A stretch of DNA of 64,000 nucleotides, taken from the NCBI RefSeq assembly GCF_963675165.1, contig NC_087381.1, forward strand, positions 6,914,419 to 6,978,418, read 5' to 3'. Shown in pieces: positions 35,301 through 48,300 of this stretch. The stretch's first letter is position 1; every line of letters starts with the position of its first letter. The notes beneath the pieces are model-generated. The model did not search any database. It was given only the letters and a program-made list of their open reading frames with translations, and had not been told where the DNA came from. A program made the position numbers and the translations under genes. This DNA is from Halichondria panicea. Taxonomy: Eukaryota > Porifera > Demospongiae > Suberitida > Halichondriidae.

Positions 35301-38300
35301 GGGGGCAAAGATGCTCTCTTTGGCTTGCGGATCTTCTCCCATTTCCTTCACCTGGTCGGCATGGCTACCAACTACTATCACGTGTGCTTTGCCTTTCAGA
35401 TTGGTGCACTGGTTTTGGACGAGGGTCAACCAACGATACATGGAATCAATAATCGCCTGCTCACTTTGTACAAGCTTAGCACAGAGGATAATGATGGGTG
35501 GTGAGGTTTGAACAGCATTCTCCAGAATGGCACAGTGGCTCGTGTAAAACTCTTTCTGGCCAGCAAAATCAAAGTAGATGATTCTCCCAAACTCTTTGGT
35601 GTATATTTCGTACGGTATGATCCCCACTGTCCTCGCATCGACACCATCCACAGGTGTTGCCTTTTGGAACCAAGACCAAAACCCTTTTGGGTTCAGAATG
35701 GACTTCAACAGAGTGCTCTTCCCCACGCCACCATCACCAATGATGAGCACAGACAGAGGAAGGTGTGGGGGTCGCTCGGAGGAGAGCTTTCCGATGAGCT
35801 TGCTGTGTTCCTTGTAGACATTGGCAGCCTTGGCTCCATGTTTCAAGAGGAGCTTTATGATCTCAGGGTCGTTGGACAAATTGAGAGGTGTCTTGCCTTC
35901 TTTGTCGGTTACATTCGGATCGCAATGGCTTTCTACCAATAGAACTTCAACTATTGCATTTCGATTTTGCTTTACTGCTAGCAAGAGGACACCTAGAACA
36001 CAAAAGTTTTGTTAAAATGTCAGTGCATATAAAAGTATACCCATAGCAAACTTGTCAATCCATAATAATACCACATATATAATTATACCACCCAACCTTA
36101 TCCCAACAGACTCTGTATCTAAGGTATTGGTTGCAGCTAACTCAACATGACCTCCATTCATGAATGCAAACTACAAAGAAATGATAATTCCTCGGTGCGC
36201 ATGCGCAAGTGAGGTATACGGTAGTGTGTTTGTGTGTGTTTGTGTGTTTGTGTGTCTGTGTGTCTGTACTACTGTGTAGCCGTGACTGCTACAGCTGCTC
36301 AAGGATCAATGAAGTGCAAGTAAGAATTTCTATAGGCTTCTAGTCATGTTCTCTTGGATTTTAATTCGTGGATTTGCTAAGTAAAGCTTCGTTCTTGAGT
36401 TTTCCCTGTGATTCTGGATTCTGCATGCAGCAAATGTTAATCAATGTGAGCTAGGTTATGTAGCTTTGGCACCTCCACCGAGGTATCAGCACCCGCGGTG
36501 CTTTCATTTTGTAGAATTAAAAATATGGAAAAGGATGCAAACATGATAATCATGTGATGGTGGTGGCACTATATACTTCTCCAAATTATCAAAGCAAATA
36601 TGAAGTTTTCATCTAAGTAAACTGAAACAAAATACGAGTCAAACGCCTATGCGCATGATAATCGATTGTTATGCATTTGTTGCTGGGAGTCGCTACTTTG
36701 TCTGTGAAAACATTCTATGGGTATTGTATGTGTTGTAAGCCTTATAGGTAATGGTCTTCAATGTTACTTATACAGTATTTCGATTATTCATAGTTTAGGA
36801 ACTACCTCATGGTAAAAAATAATGGGTTGATATCTTATGTAAAAATGGCTGTACAGTAGTAGCTACTTAGCATCCAAGAGAGAAATCACATAAACATTGG
36901 TCCTTCGAACCGGATACCCTAGTGAACTAATTTGCAACCTGTTTCTCAACTTGGAGGATTTATCGTTGCCTGTTAGTTCTCTGGAAGTTGCCATAATTAT
37001 GGTGAAGCTATACGTTCGTCAATCATACTTGTATACTCATCGGAATTCCTAAACTATGGCTAATCGAAGCTCACAGGAAGAGAAGAGCTGTAACGCGTGA
37101 CTCTATAACGAAATTATAGGCTAGATCACTGAAGTGGAGTCTAACGGAGAACATACGTGTGGCACAGACTTTGGCTACCAAACTTAAGGTTCTCGATGCC
37201 GAGTTCAAGATTCACATGCTAGCAATCATTGACCTCACTGACGGAGAGAAGCCTTAGCCCTGGAACAAGATGCTTTAGACGATCATGATGACATTATTAG
37301 TGAACTAACTATTCGCATTCAACGACTCATCTCAATCTTGATGCCTTCACCAGCTCGTGATTTACAAATAGACGCCTTGCCATGCAAGAGAAGCTAGATG
37401 CTGTTGAAGGAACCATATGCCGTATGGATATCGATGATCCCGATGCCAAATGCATACTCGAGCAGCATACTGAACAAATTTTGGATTTGAAGATTGAATT
37501 GAAAGGTCTAGTAGACTTGGACACTGGAGATCCTATCCTACGTTCCCAAAATGAAGTTGAACAAACAATTTTCCAATGCTCACTGGCCATTAAGAAACGA
37601 CGACACTCCATCGCCAACGCTAATGTGGCCAGCATAGAACCCAAAGCACAAAGCACATGGAGCCAAACTCCCAAAATTGGATGTGCCTACTTTTGATGGC
37701 AATGTCCTGAATTGAAAGTATTTTTGGGATCAATTCCGTGTGGCCATCCATGACCGAACTGACGTTGCACCTGCAGAAAAGATGGTCTATCTTGAGAATG
37801 CCCTCAAAAGGACAATGCTGCTAAGTGAACCATCGATGGACTAACTAAGTCCGGAGAGCACTATGAGGAAGCACAAGCACGCTTTGACAGACCACGCCTA
37901 ATCCATCAAACTCATGTTTGTCGAATAGTGGATACACTCAACTTGAAGGATGGAAATGGCAAGGGATTACGAAACCCCCACGACACTGTTGTCCAGCTAT
38001 TTATGCATACTATAAAGCTATTTTCGTCACTTTAAATAAGCACCAGTTTGAAGCTCATGTATTTTTCCGTTCTATTTATTCACCAAGAAAGAATTAAAAT
38101 TTTTTGCGGCGCCTTTATTGATTAAAGACGACCACTAATTGCATTTGAGCCAACAGTGGCTGATAGGAGCTTACTAGGAACACTCACACATGTATAACAT
38201 CTCAGAAAATTAGCACTTTGTTTGCTCACAGCTAAACCACTTCTGACCCAGTCCAACCCATCTCTAGAACCCGGATTAGGCCCGTTTACACGAACACGGA

Positions 38301-41300
38301 TAAGTTTAGATTAAACGGCTCGTGTTAATGGGAATAATTAGACCATAATTTCATAACAAGTAAAAATGTGCAAATGACCAAATTTAGTAAACATTTTTTA
38401 AAGCTACGTACAACAATTTGTCAATTATTTATACCGCACTTATGTCACCACTAATTAATGGATTTCATTAGTAGAAAAAAAACATTCCATCATGCATAGA
38501 TTTCAAGATGTTTCATTTGTTCCAAGAAAACAAGCTAACAGAAAGGGAGACGGTATAGTAATATAATTATGTGAAAGAGTAGCTCAAGGTGCTACCCTTG
38601 TGAATTCTGACCTCATGATGTTGCTAGGGAGAGGTCTTTTCATAGTATTGCGGTCACATGGCATGAGTCACAAATTATGTCACCATTACATAACTCTACT
38701 AGTATACATACGTGTCTTGCTTGGCTACAACAAGAGGGGTCCTATAATTAGCACTATACTGGTACACAGGAGGCTATGCAATTGTACAGAACCCATAAAG
38801 AGCATCAGTAACATACTAATACAGTACAGAAGACCGATAGGCTAAAACCTGAACACTGAAAACAGATTTACTTTTCGCATCACAGTGATGACTGATGGCG
38901 AGATACTTGACAACTTCCCAGTGTCCACCTTGGTAGGCCAGAGAGAGTGGAGTGTCACCAGCCTTGTTGACTGGCTCTGTGGAAGACCACCATCAACAAC
39001 GTAACAGCACTGATGAACACTTACTATTTGGATCAACATGCTTGTTGATGAGAGCCTTGACTGTATCCAGGTTACCATGGGAACACTCAAGGGAGAGAGG
39101 AGTGTCTCCAGCCTCATTCACTGCAACTGTGGATACAAGCAAATTGTGGACACTAGAAAGTTAACAGTTTACTTTGCAGCACACGCACATTTTGGGTCAC
39201 ACTGATGTTCTTGAGCAAGATATTTGATAGTCTCTAAGTGTCTGGTTTGGTAGGCCAGAGAGAGTGGAGTGTCACCAGCCTTGTTGACTGGCTCTGTGGA
39301 AGACCACATGCATGCATTATTGGTTCATTATAGTGCATTTGTATAGTGGCGAGCACTAGGTATGCCCCAACACTCAAGATTGCCACATGTATGCAACAAC
39401 TACAAATTATATACTTGGTGTAGTACACATGCATGTACAATGATAACTTACTTCTAGGATCACAATGATGCTCGTTCACAAGGTACTTGACAGTGTCCAA
39501 GTGGCCATTGGCACAGGCCAGAGAGAGTGGAGTGTCACCAGCCTTGTTGACTGTACCTGTACATGCACACATGCATTGGTTTGTGTTAGCATTAGGTATA
39601 CCACAACATTCCACATTCATGTATGAAGCTATAGTTGGTGCGATACACATGTACGTACGTACAATGATAACTTACTTCTAGGATCACAATGATGCTCGTT
39701 CACAAGATACTTGACTGTGTCCAAGTGGCCATTAGCACAGGCCAGAGAGAGTGGAGTGTCACCAGCCTTGTTGACTGTACCTGGATCACAACGATGCTCG
39801 TTCACAAGATACTTGACAGTGTCCAAGTGGCCATTAGCACAGGCCAGATAGAGTGGAGTGTCACCAGCCTTGTTGACTGTACCTGCAAACCACAGAATTG
39901 TACTTTATGTTGATATACAATGATAATCATAATAGTGTGAGTAACTGCATGACCTTATTACTCAACATTAGTTTGGCCCAGAATATACAAAGCTGATTTT
40001 TCTTGAGGTACCCACTTTCACCTTTTGGATTGAGGCCCACAGTTTCCACAAGATGCTTGACACAGTCCAGCCAGCCATAGAATGCACTTACTGACAGAGC
40101 ACTCTCACCTTCCCCTGCAGTTGGTATTATTGGACAGCATACATAAAATACACTTTCCTACGAGCTTGTGATCAATCTGGAGTCTATAATACTCTAGATC
40201 TAGTATACGCATAAGCCAAAAAGAATGTTTGTACTGTATTACTATACGAGAATCAAACATAGGCAAACTTTGCGAGGGTTGATCAATTCGCAACAAATTA
40301 AAATCGCAAAACCTAAAATAGTACTGATGAAGAAATCGAATACACATGATCCTTGCCAGAACGTAGATCGATCACAAAGGGTAATTTTATCCCCAATTTG
40401 GCTCATTCGCAAAGGTTTTTCATCAGCAAAATATTCTAGTAATACGGTCTACTGGAGCAATCATTTACTGACCTTGCTGAGTGCACACACTCTCTGCCAA
40501 CTTGTACTCTCCAATGCTCACTAGAGCTTCCGCAATATCCTTCCACTGCATGTCAATATTCTTGATTTTGGCTGCCTGGAGAGTTGCTGCTGTGGGATGT
40601 TGGCTCTTCTTTATGGTTTCCAGCTGGTCATTGCCCAATCCCAAGCGAACACCAAATTGAAGCCATTGGTCACATTCCAGCTGACTCAGCTGTTCCAGTG
40701 TTGGGTACGAGGACAGAGGGTCTACATAATAGTTAGAAAAGGAAGTATCAATGAGATTTAGAAGCCAAAGGGACTCATGTAGTATATGAGTGTGCTGAGA
40801 AGGCATACAAATAAGTCCCTGAGGCATTGTCATTGTCTAGTCATGATGCATACATCTGTTGTACACACAAGCTGAGATAGTGATGATAGGGCTATGTACA
40901 AGTAAACTTCAAATATTGTATGGGCGGTGATCAGTGCCAAAACCTCCAGCTCTTTTTATTTAGTACTAAAATCATTTGCATAGTGAAGTTCTACATACAA
41001 ATGACGCGCTCTCTCTTATTTGCATGGTGAAGTTCTACATACAAATGATACTCTCATTTACATGGTGAAGTTCTACATACAAATGACGCGCTCTCTCTTA
41101 TTTGCATGGTGAAGTTCTACATACAAATGATACTCTCATTTGCATGGTGAAGCTCTACATACAAATGATACTCTCGCATTTGCTACTCCCCTTTTCACCT
41201 AAGAAAAGGCTCAGGGGAGAGAGTAATTTTTTTTAACTCCGTTATTGGACACGCCCACTTATGTGACCAAAAAGGATTGCCACATGAGCGGGCGTGTCCA

Positions 41301-43170
41301 ACATGTAGTTGATATGTTAATTAAAATGTCCGTCTATACTATAATGTTAATTGTGTCCTCCTTCAATATGCCACTATAAATTTACAGTTGTCCTATAGGG
41401 GCATGCGTGAAGAATGTCACGCTCCCACAATGTTAACGTCCTAACAACTTGCGTGCCACCACTCACGCATGTACTATTTCTGTTGCTATATAGCCTCGAG
41501 TATAAAATACATTTCTGACGGTCTGGGATCAAAGCTGAATAAACACCCACACATTATGTACTTATAGTGGTTTGTTCTAATTGTATTCCAACCTTCCCTT
41601 TTTCATCCGAGCCCTTCCTTATAGATGAAAAAGGGAGTGGTTTCAAGTTAATGCAAATATATATGAGAGTGTCATTGTAAAACTAACAAAGCTTATCATT
41701 TGCCATGCAGCGTTATTTGTATGTAGAACTTCTCATTTGTATGTAGAACTTTCATCGTATGTAGAACTTCACCATGCAAATAAGAGTATCATTTATATGT
41801 AGAACTTCACCATGCAAACAAGAGAGAGCGTGTCATTTGTATGTAGAACTTCACCATGCAAATGAGAGTATCATTTGTATGTAGAACTTCACATGCAAAT
41901 AAGAGAGAGCGTGTCATTTGTATGTAGAACTTTACCATGCAAATAATTTTAGTACTAAATAAAAAGAACTGGAGGTTTTGGCACTGATCACCCCGGCCCC
42001 ATAATATTGCAAAGTTAGACATTGTGACCAATCATACTACACTATAAAATTATTTGCAAATACGTTTCAACTGTATGAGATTGAACACATATGGAAGGTG
42101 CATGAACGGCATCACACAGAAACCACTTATCTATAGCTGTATTGACCATACAACTCACTAGATACCTACTGACTACTGTGTACAACAGCTGATGGCCAAC
42201 TCACCTCTAGGTCCAGGCTGGAACCCCTCCACATAGTTAGCCAAGGCATGGTGCCCCTCACTTCTGGCCATATCAGCAGCAGTCGATCCCCACATGGTCT
42301 TGATATCTACATGGTTGGTTGAACAGGAGCACATGAACTGACAGTACATGTGGTTTACTGTGTGCTATCACTCCCCAGACATGTACATTGACACAACATA
42401 CAAACAATAATATTAAATTGTCAAACCAATGACATAACATTTTGGATGCTTTGTATAGTTAAATGTATACAAGGGATTATAAATTCGCCAATGTCTACAA
42501 TAATTATGGCTTGCATGTAATAGATAGTAGTACGTACACGTCATCAACAGTATAAGATTGTATCTGCAATAATTCTTCAATTAAGTCGCAAAACTTTAAA
42601 AATGTGTCAAATTTTTCCGCTATACTTGTTGGGACAACTTAACCCTGTACCTACCAGACCATGAAACATGCTAATAAGTGTGTGTAAGTACGTTACATAG
42701 TGGCCACCATTAATTAGCAATGACTTCTCAAATGTACCTACTGTGAATCTTTGCTAGCTACAATGGCGGCACTGCCACACACCTGTACAAGATGACAGAC
42801 ACCTACTGACACAGTTGGACTAACACCCAGGCTCACCTGTGGGACAGTGGTGCTCCAGTAACAGCTTAGCAATGGCCTCACTGTTGTTGTAACATGCTGA
42901 GTGTAAGGGAGTCCAACCACTGAAATGTGTAGCAGTTACAATGGCTCCAAACTTGATGAGTAGTTCTACACTGCGGAGATGGTTTTTAACACATGCCTTG
43001 TGTAGTGGAGTGTCTCCATCACACACTCTAGTGTAGTAGTTACTGTTGTTGGGTGGAGCTCCTCTCTGTAGCAGCTCAAGCACTTCTCGGTCACGACCAC
43101 CATTACTAGCCGAGTAGAGTTGTTTAGCAAGGTTGTCACTATGGGGAGATAAGATGAGTTCAGCCATCAT
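32388..43170 (-). CDS. Gene A: ankyrin - Death - ankyrin - Roc-COR - Death protein
   Basis: Fourteen exons: 43170-42837, 42306-42205, 40721-40473, 40114-40022, 39882-39676, 39556-39452, 39293-39189, 39120-39025, 38976-38872, 35992-33765, 33699-33631, 33405-33354, 33162-32821, 32425-32388; phases agree, 1374 aa. Residues 1-145 are ankyrin repeats (TPLHKAC, TPLHSAC), 146-228 a Death-type helical domain (WLQFGVRLGLG ... WKDIAEALVSIG), 229-520 more ankyrin repeats (GDTPLSLA), most one per phase-1 exon. The large exon encodes a Roc GTPase with P-loop GDGGVGKST (about residue 551), DFAGQKEF and VGSHAD in place of NKxD, then COR. A C-terminal Death domain (EGTQTAMMKCLKIWK ... TYRALLDIVLGLG) follows. 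The ANK-Roc-COR-Death order recalls DAPK1, but no kinase domain is present. Likely an intracellular GTPase scaffold in cell-death or immune signalling (inference). Start may be ATG 43170 or 43167. Confidence 0.8.
32426..32820. other. Last intron of gene A
   Basis: AT-rich intron between the C-terminal Death exon and the 38-nt terminal exon. No other feature seen. Confidence 0.6.
37090..38030 (+). pseudogene. Degraded BEL/Pao-type retrotransposon gag remnant
   Basis: Plus-strand sequence with several frame-broken blocks resembling the N-terminal coiled coil and the DUF1759-type gag region of BEL/Pao LTR retrotransposons (a 'VPTFDG' block, a 'YLENAL' block and an 'HYEEA' block are visible). 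Stops and frameshifts interrupt it and no protease, reverse transcriptase or LTR is seen. It sits in the 2.9-kb intron of gene A between its last small ankyrin exon and the Roc-COR exon. Confidence 0.7.
40921..42001. mobile_element. 1.08-kb foldback/TIR element with repeat-filled arms
   Basis: The ends are inverted copies (GGTGATCAGTGCCAAAACCT at 40926 and its complement ending at 41992), flanked by TA. Both arms contain tandem copies of a roughly 40-bp unit 'tggtgaagttctacatacaa' on the left and its complement 'catttgtatgtagaacttca' on the right, about five to seven per arm. No transposase ORF. It lies in the intron of gene A between the N-terminal ankyrin exons and the first Death exon. Confidence 0.85.
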
Positions 43171-44580
43171 TGATTAGTTAGTGTTTGGGTGTGCATGTGA
43201 TAATGTTGTGGTAAAATATACGACACACAATAGCTGTGAAGTGTCTGTAACCATGCCAACTGATATTAATAGCTGACATAAACAGCACAGTGGTGTCATG
43301 CACTAACCTCATTTCAGACAGTTACTTGCTTTCAATGTCTCTGTAACCTCACTAGCTTACTCAAGGCTGGCATACGATCAGTAGCAGCCACAGCTTTAGT
43401 GATAGTAACAACTCTCAACTTCTGCAATTAATACACAATAGATTCACAAAGTGTGTGTTGACTCAAGGGGGAGGATTGGTGAGCAAATTCATACCAAGTG
43501 CCAATGATGATCACCTCATAATGGTGACGGCTCAGCCTCAAAAGGGATGGATCAGACTTGCAGTAAATACATTCATGATCATGTTGATATTCATGCAATG
43601 GCACAAACAACAGGTGTGCAATAAGTATCAATATTCTTTTCTAACAAGCAGAATGTGTTTGGGTAAAGATCATTAACACAACAAGAGTTAAACAGACTAG
43701 ATTCTACAGTAACACACACAATAAATACTACAAGAACGGCTAGTGTCTATTGTGCACTGCAGCAGTACAAGAGTCCTACATAGCGAGGATTTGCTGAGAG
43801 TCACTTAGTAATTCTGTAAGGATAATAAACTATGAAACCTCCAAAATTGTAGTTGCAACATACTTGCACAGCTATGCTAGCAAATAGATGTGGGTATAGA
43901 CTATAGACTTCTCTCAGACAATAGCCAACCTGCCAAACAGGGCGTACTGCCCACTCAATCACATTTGCAAGGCTTTAGTTGCAACCTATGCGAAAACTCA
44001 CAATTCACAATCGAAAGAGTCTTGCTATTTGAAACCTGGCATCGTATCATTATGTAGTCTCACTATAATTTCAGTGATGGAAGACATGTGGCCGTTATCT
44101 TTGAAGATATATTCTTTGAAGATATATTTTTGTTCAGTCTCAAATTGTTTGTACCATCATGGACTGACTGCGTTAATGGCTAAATGAGACAGTGTATAGC
44201 TATATAATAATGAGTCACGATCACCCTAAATCGTTACAGATCGTATCCATTTTGTCGCTCAAAACAGTGTTACGTAAATTAATGTAACCGTAACCATACA
44301 ATAATAATTATGATGTAAAAGGTTGGAGTTATAATTATACTCTCGCCAGATTTCTTGTCTCCACCCCTTTTTTAGTGTTTCCCTCGGCAGCAACTTATTT
44401 TCTAGTTGCATGTACAGTCATTATTATAGGAAATTACCATGTTCGCATAACCGTTATAAAAGCAAAAAAACTCGGCCTGGGATCGAGGCTAACATACATA
44501 CATACAATCATGTGAAAGTTAAAATTTTGTTGGAAAAATAATTTATTATAGAGAGTCTATATATATACATGTAAATTCAA
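43171..44580. repeat. Duplicated 5' flank of gene A
   Basis: The sequence from about 43171 to 43620 matches 54177-54640 upstream of gene B, and 43405-44580 matches 57025-58140 next to the convertase gene. A small antisense ORF (conserved word PLHEYQHDHECIY) is shared by the copies because of duplication; it is not claimed as a gene. Confidence 0.8.
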
Positions 44581-44895
44581 TTGGTTTGTAATAATAACAA
44601 GCTAGTTTCGTTAGTTTCATCTATAGGGTCCGTGTTGCCATGGTCACCATCTGTTCCTCTATCCGATTGGCAATTATTGTCACTACATAAGTTCTCATTG
44701 GGAATGACAGCATCTGGTTCGTCCATCAAATCGACCAATGGAATGACAGTCTGAGTAGTGACGGATGTAGTACTGGCACCGTTATTATTGCAATTTTCTA
44801 TTGTTTATAATTAAGCCATCGTCGAGAAAAATCACATTTTCTCGGGTCTCGGGTAATAATGCACAAGCTTCTTTGTTTTCTTTATTGCCTCTGCT
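44581..44895 (-). pseudogene. Broken copy of the convertase last exon
   Basis: Nearly identical to 58150-58500, the 3' end of the proprotein convertase gene, in the same orientation. The copy has lost the membrane helix and has indels and stops (for example near 44795-44810 and 44843), and is not attached to any other convertase exon. It marks one edge of a segmental duplication. Confidence 0.85.
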
Positions 44896-45348
44896 GACCT
44901 AATGTTAGTTTTTGTTCAGAGTGTCCAATTTCAAAACTCAATAGCTCTCAGAATTACCCTATCAAAATTAACTCAAAATTGACCAATAGGCTGGCTATAC
45001 CGTACCCTCGCAAGAATACGCCCACCATTTCTAAGCACCATGCATGCATTTCTGTAAACATTTTTGGCACAAGAGTATATTTTCGTGAACGGCGGAGGTT
45101 TTACTCAAAAATATATATATGCCTGTCAAATAATACCCGGGGATAAATAGAATAAACATAACATAATTATAGCAGTTTCCGTACAAAACATGTACATGCA
45201 TGCATCTATAATTATAGTACGAACAAAAATTATTATCTTATTTTACACTTCTAAACGATTACATGTCTGTCCTGTACAGTTATACATTTGTTTGCTTGTG
45301 TATATAATTAGTTCATGAGTCCGAGCCAGTGACCACACCCCTCACACC
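44896..45348. other. Spacer between the duplication edge and the 3' end of gene B
   Basis: AT-rich; similarity to the convertase locus ends near 44895 and similarity to the gene A 3' end begins near 45290. No gene recognised. Confidence 0.5.
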
Positions 45349-48300
45349 TCCTGTACAATTATAATTATGGACACAGTCAGTAATAATTATAAGTGCATGC
45401 ATTGTCTAATATTAGTATATACCCGGCCAACAAACAAGCGTACATGCACATAATTATGGTATGTATACATGATAGTACTCACATTGAGATAAGTGCTGAC
45501 AGATATTATCAGCTATCTCGTCTTTCCTCAGTCCCAGTAACAACTCCAGCAAAGCTTTGTAAGTTGCTGCGAAAGGATCGTGTCTTTTCCAGAGAATCAA
45601 GCATTCAGTCATGGCTACTTGAGTTCCTTCATTACAGTACAACCTATTCACATCGGCCTGTTGTGCAGGAGTCAGTCCCATTGCACTCGCATAGATCTTT
45701 ACACCATCGAAATATTCGGCCAGGTAGGGAATATCGGAGTCCCCTATTTCACTGTTGAGCTGCTTGTCAGTCAGACTGTATCTGCTCACTAGATCTTGGA
45801 GTGTGACTCGATTAGCGGGTAGTCCTATAGAGAAGTGAACATTTATTAGTGCATATATGGCCCCAACAATTTACATGAAGATATACATAGTAATCATCTG
45901 AATCAGCAGTGAATTTATACCTCTTCTAGTATGGACTTCACTGGTTGATGATGATATTGTAGCTCCTACTCTCTGGACCAGATCTGCTGAGTATTGGAGC
46001 CTTTCTGATGACAGGGACCCCTCATACATGATGTCTGGTTTTAAATTAGCAGATTTATCAGCTCTTTGAGTATAGACTTGACTGTTACCATCAGCCTGTG
46101 TGAAGAGAAGTCAGTGTTCGAATCCTGGCATGCATGACTATGTACAATCATTGACTGCTGTACACCACATGAGCAGAAGAGTGCATGTTAACATTAACGA
46201 TACATGCATTATACCACTAGAGGAAGATTGTTCGGTTAATTAAAACATGCGTCCAGAAGATTTTACTGTATATCAGAGGATTGAAGGTAAGAATAAGATT
46301 GAAGGAAGAATAAGACGATCGGAATGCAATTAAAGTCCAGATATAATTATTTTTTACCCTCACTGCCGTATATAGCGGGTAATATTCGTGGGGTAAACAT
46401 TCGTTATTTTTGTGGGTAGGCTGGCCTAAACGAAAAATTTCCCCACGAAAACGTAGGCGTGACTTACCGTAACACATGCAATGAAGTTAAACAAAATGTA
46501 TGCTCACATAAATCACCATTTTCCAATTTTTTTACCCCATGAAAATTATACCCGCTGTACGGTATCCCATCCTATAACCAACCAGTGGCGTAGGAAAATT
46601 TTTTGCAAGGGGGGGTTGATAGTAGTCTGGCCACGCCCTCCCCAACTTTGTATTCTTGAAAGAGGCTGGAATTCGAGACTATATAGGCTCACAGATCAAT
46701 CATTATCTCTGCGGTAGATCATCACTTTGCACTTTTGACTTTTGAAACCTAGCCCATCATTGACGTAATTTACAGTTTTAGCTAGCTGGCTACAGCCAGC
46801 ATGCTGTAGCTAAGCTAGCTCAAGGGTTCAAGCTAAATTGTTCTCCAACAAGGGGGGCTCCGGTCCACCCCACTTCCTATGCCACTGCTATAATACAGTA
46901 CAGTACGTACACTGCAATTATATAAAACTGTGGAATAATTTTTACGTGCTGACATAACAATTTACCAAGTATTGACAGATCTTGGTAGCAATCTCTTCCT
47001 TCCTCAGATCTAATAAGATCCTAATCAGTGCTCTGAAGGTTACTCCACTGGGTTTGTGACCCTTCCAGATTGACAAACAGTTGATTACTGCCACTTGATT
47101 GCCTTTAACAAAAGCGTCTCTCTTCACGTCAGCTTTTTCATTTCCAGTCAACTTCAGTGGGTTGAGGTAGAGCTCCACATTATCGAAGTGCATAGCTACT
47201 GGAGCAAGATCGTCTTGTTCAATCTCTCGATCCAATTGCTCGTCAGTGACTCCATGCTTGACCATCAACTGATGGAGGCTGGTGGTCCCTGGATCCTGTA
47301 CATGGCAGAAACCATAGTAACTAGACCCACTAATAGACAGCCCAATCCGGGCAAATCAACAACATTTAAGTGGACTAGAGTACAAGGACACACATTCACC
47401 AAATTGTGCCATGTCGACAATGATTTGGACCCTTTTGACTTAGCAAACTCATGGACGTGCAGTTTAGCAGACATTGAAGTATATAATTATAGCTATATAC
47501 CTACCTGTATGTGAGCATCTCCATACTTCATTTGGTGCTCCAGTTGTCCAGTGATTGCAGTGTCTATTTTGATCTCTGAGAGCAAAGAAAATGAAATGCC
47601 AATATGAGGAAATGCTTTTCAAAAACCAATATAATTATGACATAATAGCACTGTGCATGGTCAGTTCTATTTCCACCATTGAAAATAACCTGCTATGGTA
47701 CATTCGTACGTTACTTTATCTGATCATCAGTGAATTTACCTCTTTTAGTATGGAGTTGACTGTCCCCAGTACCAGCTGATGTAGCTCCTACTCTCTGGAC
47801 TGGAGCTGCTGAGTGTTGGAGTCTTTCTGATGACAGGGACCCCTCATCTATAAGAGTGATCAGTGAATAACAGTGTTACAGTTGTTGAAATAACCCAACC
47901 TGATGATGGCGTCTTTACAACAGAGACAGTATCATGGTGTTCTCTAATCGTTGACTTCTGATTCATATCAATGGAGAGTTCACCTGACGCTGAGAACAAA
48001 AGATTGATATTATTGATACACACTACATGTATAATTATAATAGTCATGCATGTATAGTTATTGAGTAATTATTGTGAAGTCATACCTAAGGTAGGGGTAG
48101 AGGGTATCTGGTGATCCTGTGAAGAGTAATACAATATTTATTATTTCACACTTCAGTGATCCTCTTGAATGTAAGCTACACTGTACTAGAATGAACACAA
48201 TAGTTTCTTAATTGCACACTTCTACTGTGATTGTTGCATGCATAATAGAATAGGTACGAAACATTATGTACACTCGCTCACTTGCATGTTAAAATGCTTT

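Noticed and set aside
35508-35942. Plus-strand ORFs opposite the Roc-COR exon, also at 50087-50450
   Set aside because: Shadow frames of the long minus-strand exon; the minus-strand reading has P-loop and COR features.
43428-43631. Conserved small antisense ORF, also at 54445-54651
   Set aside because: Conservation follows from recent duplication of the whole flank; no start context, domain or codon evidence.
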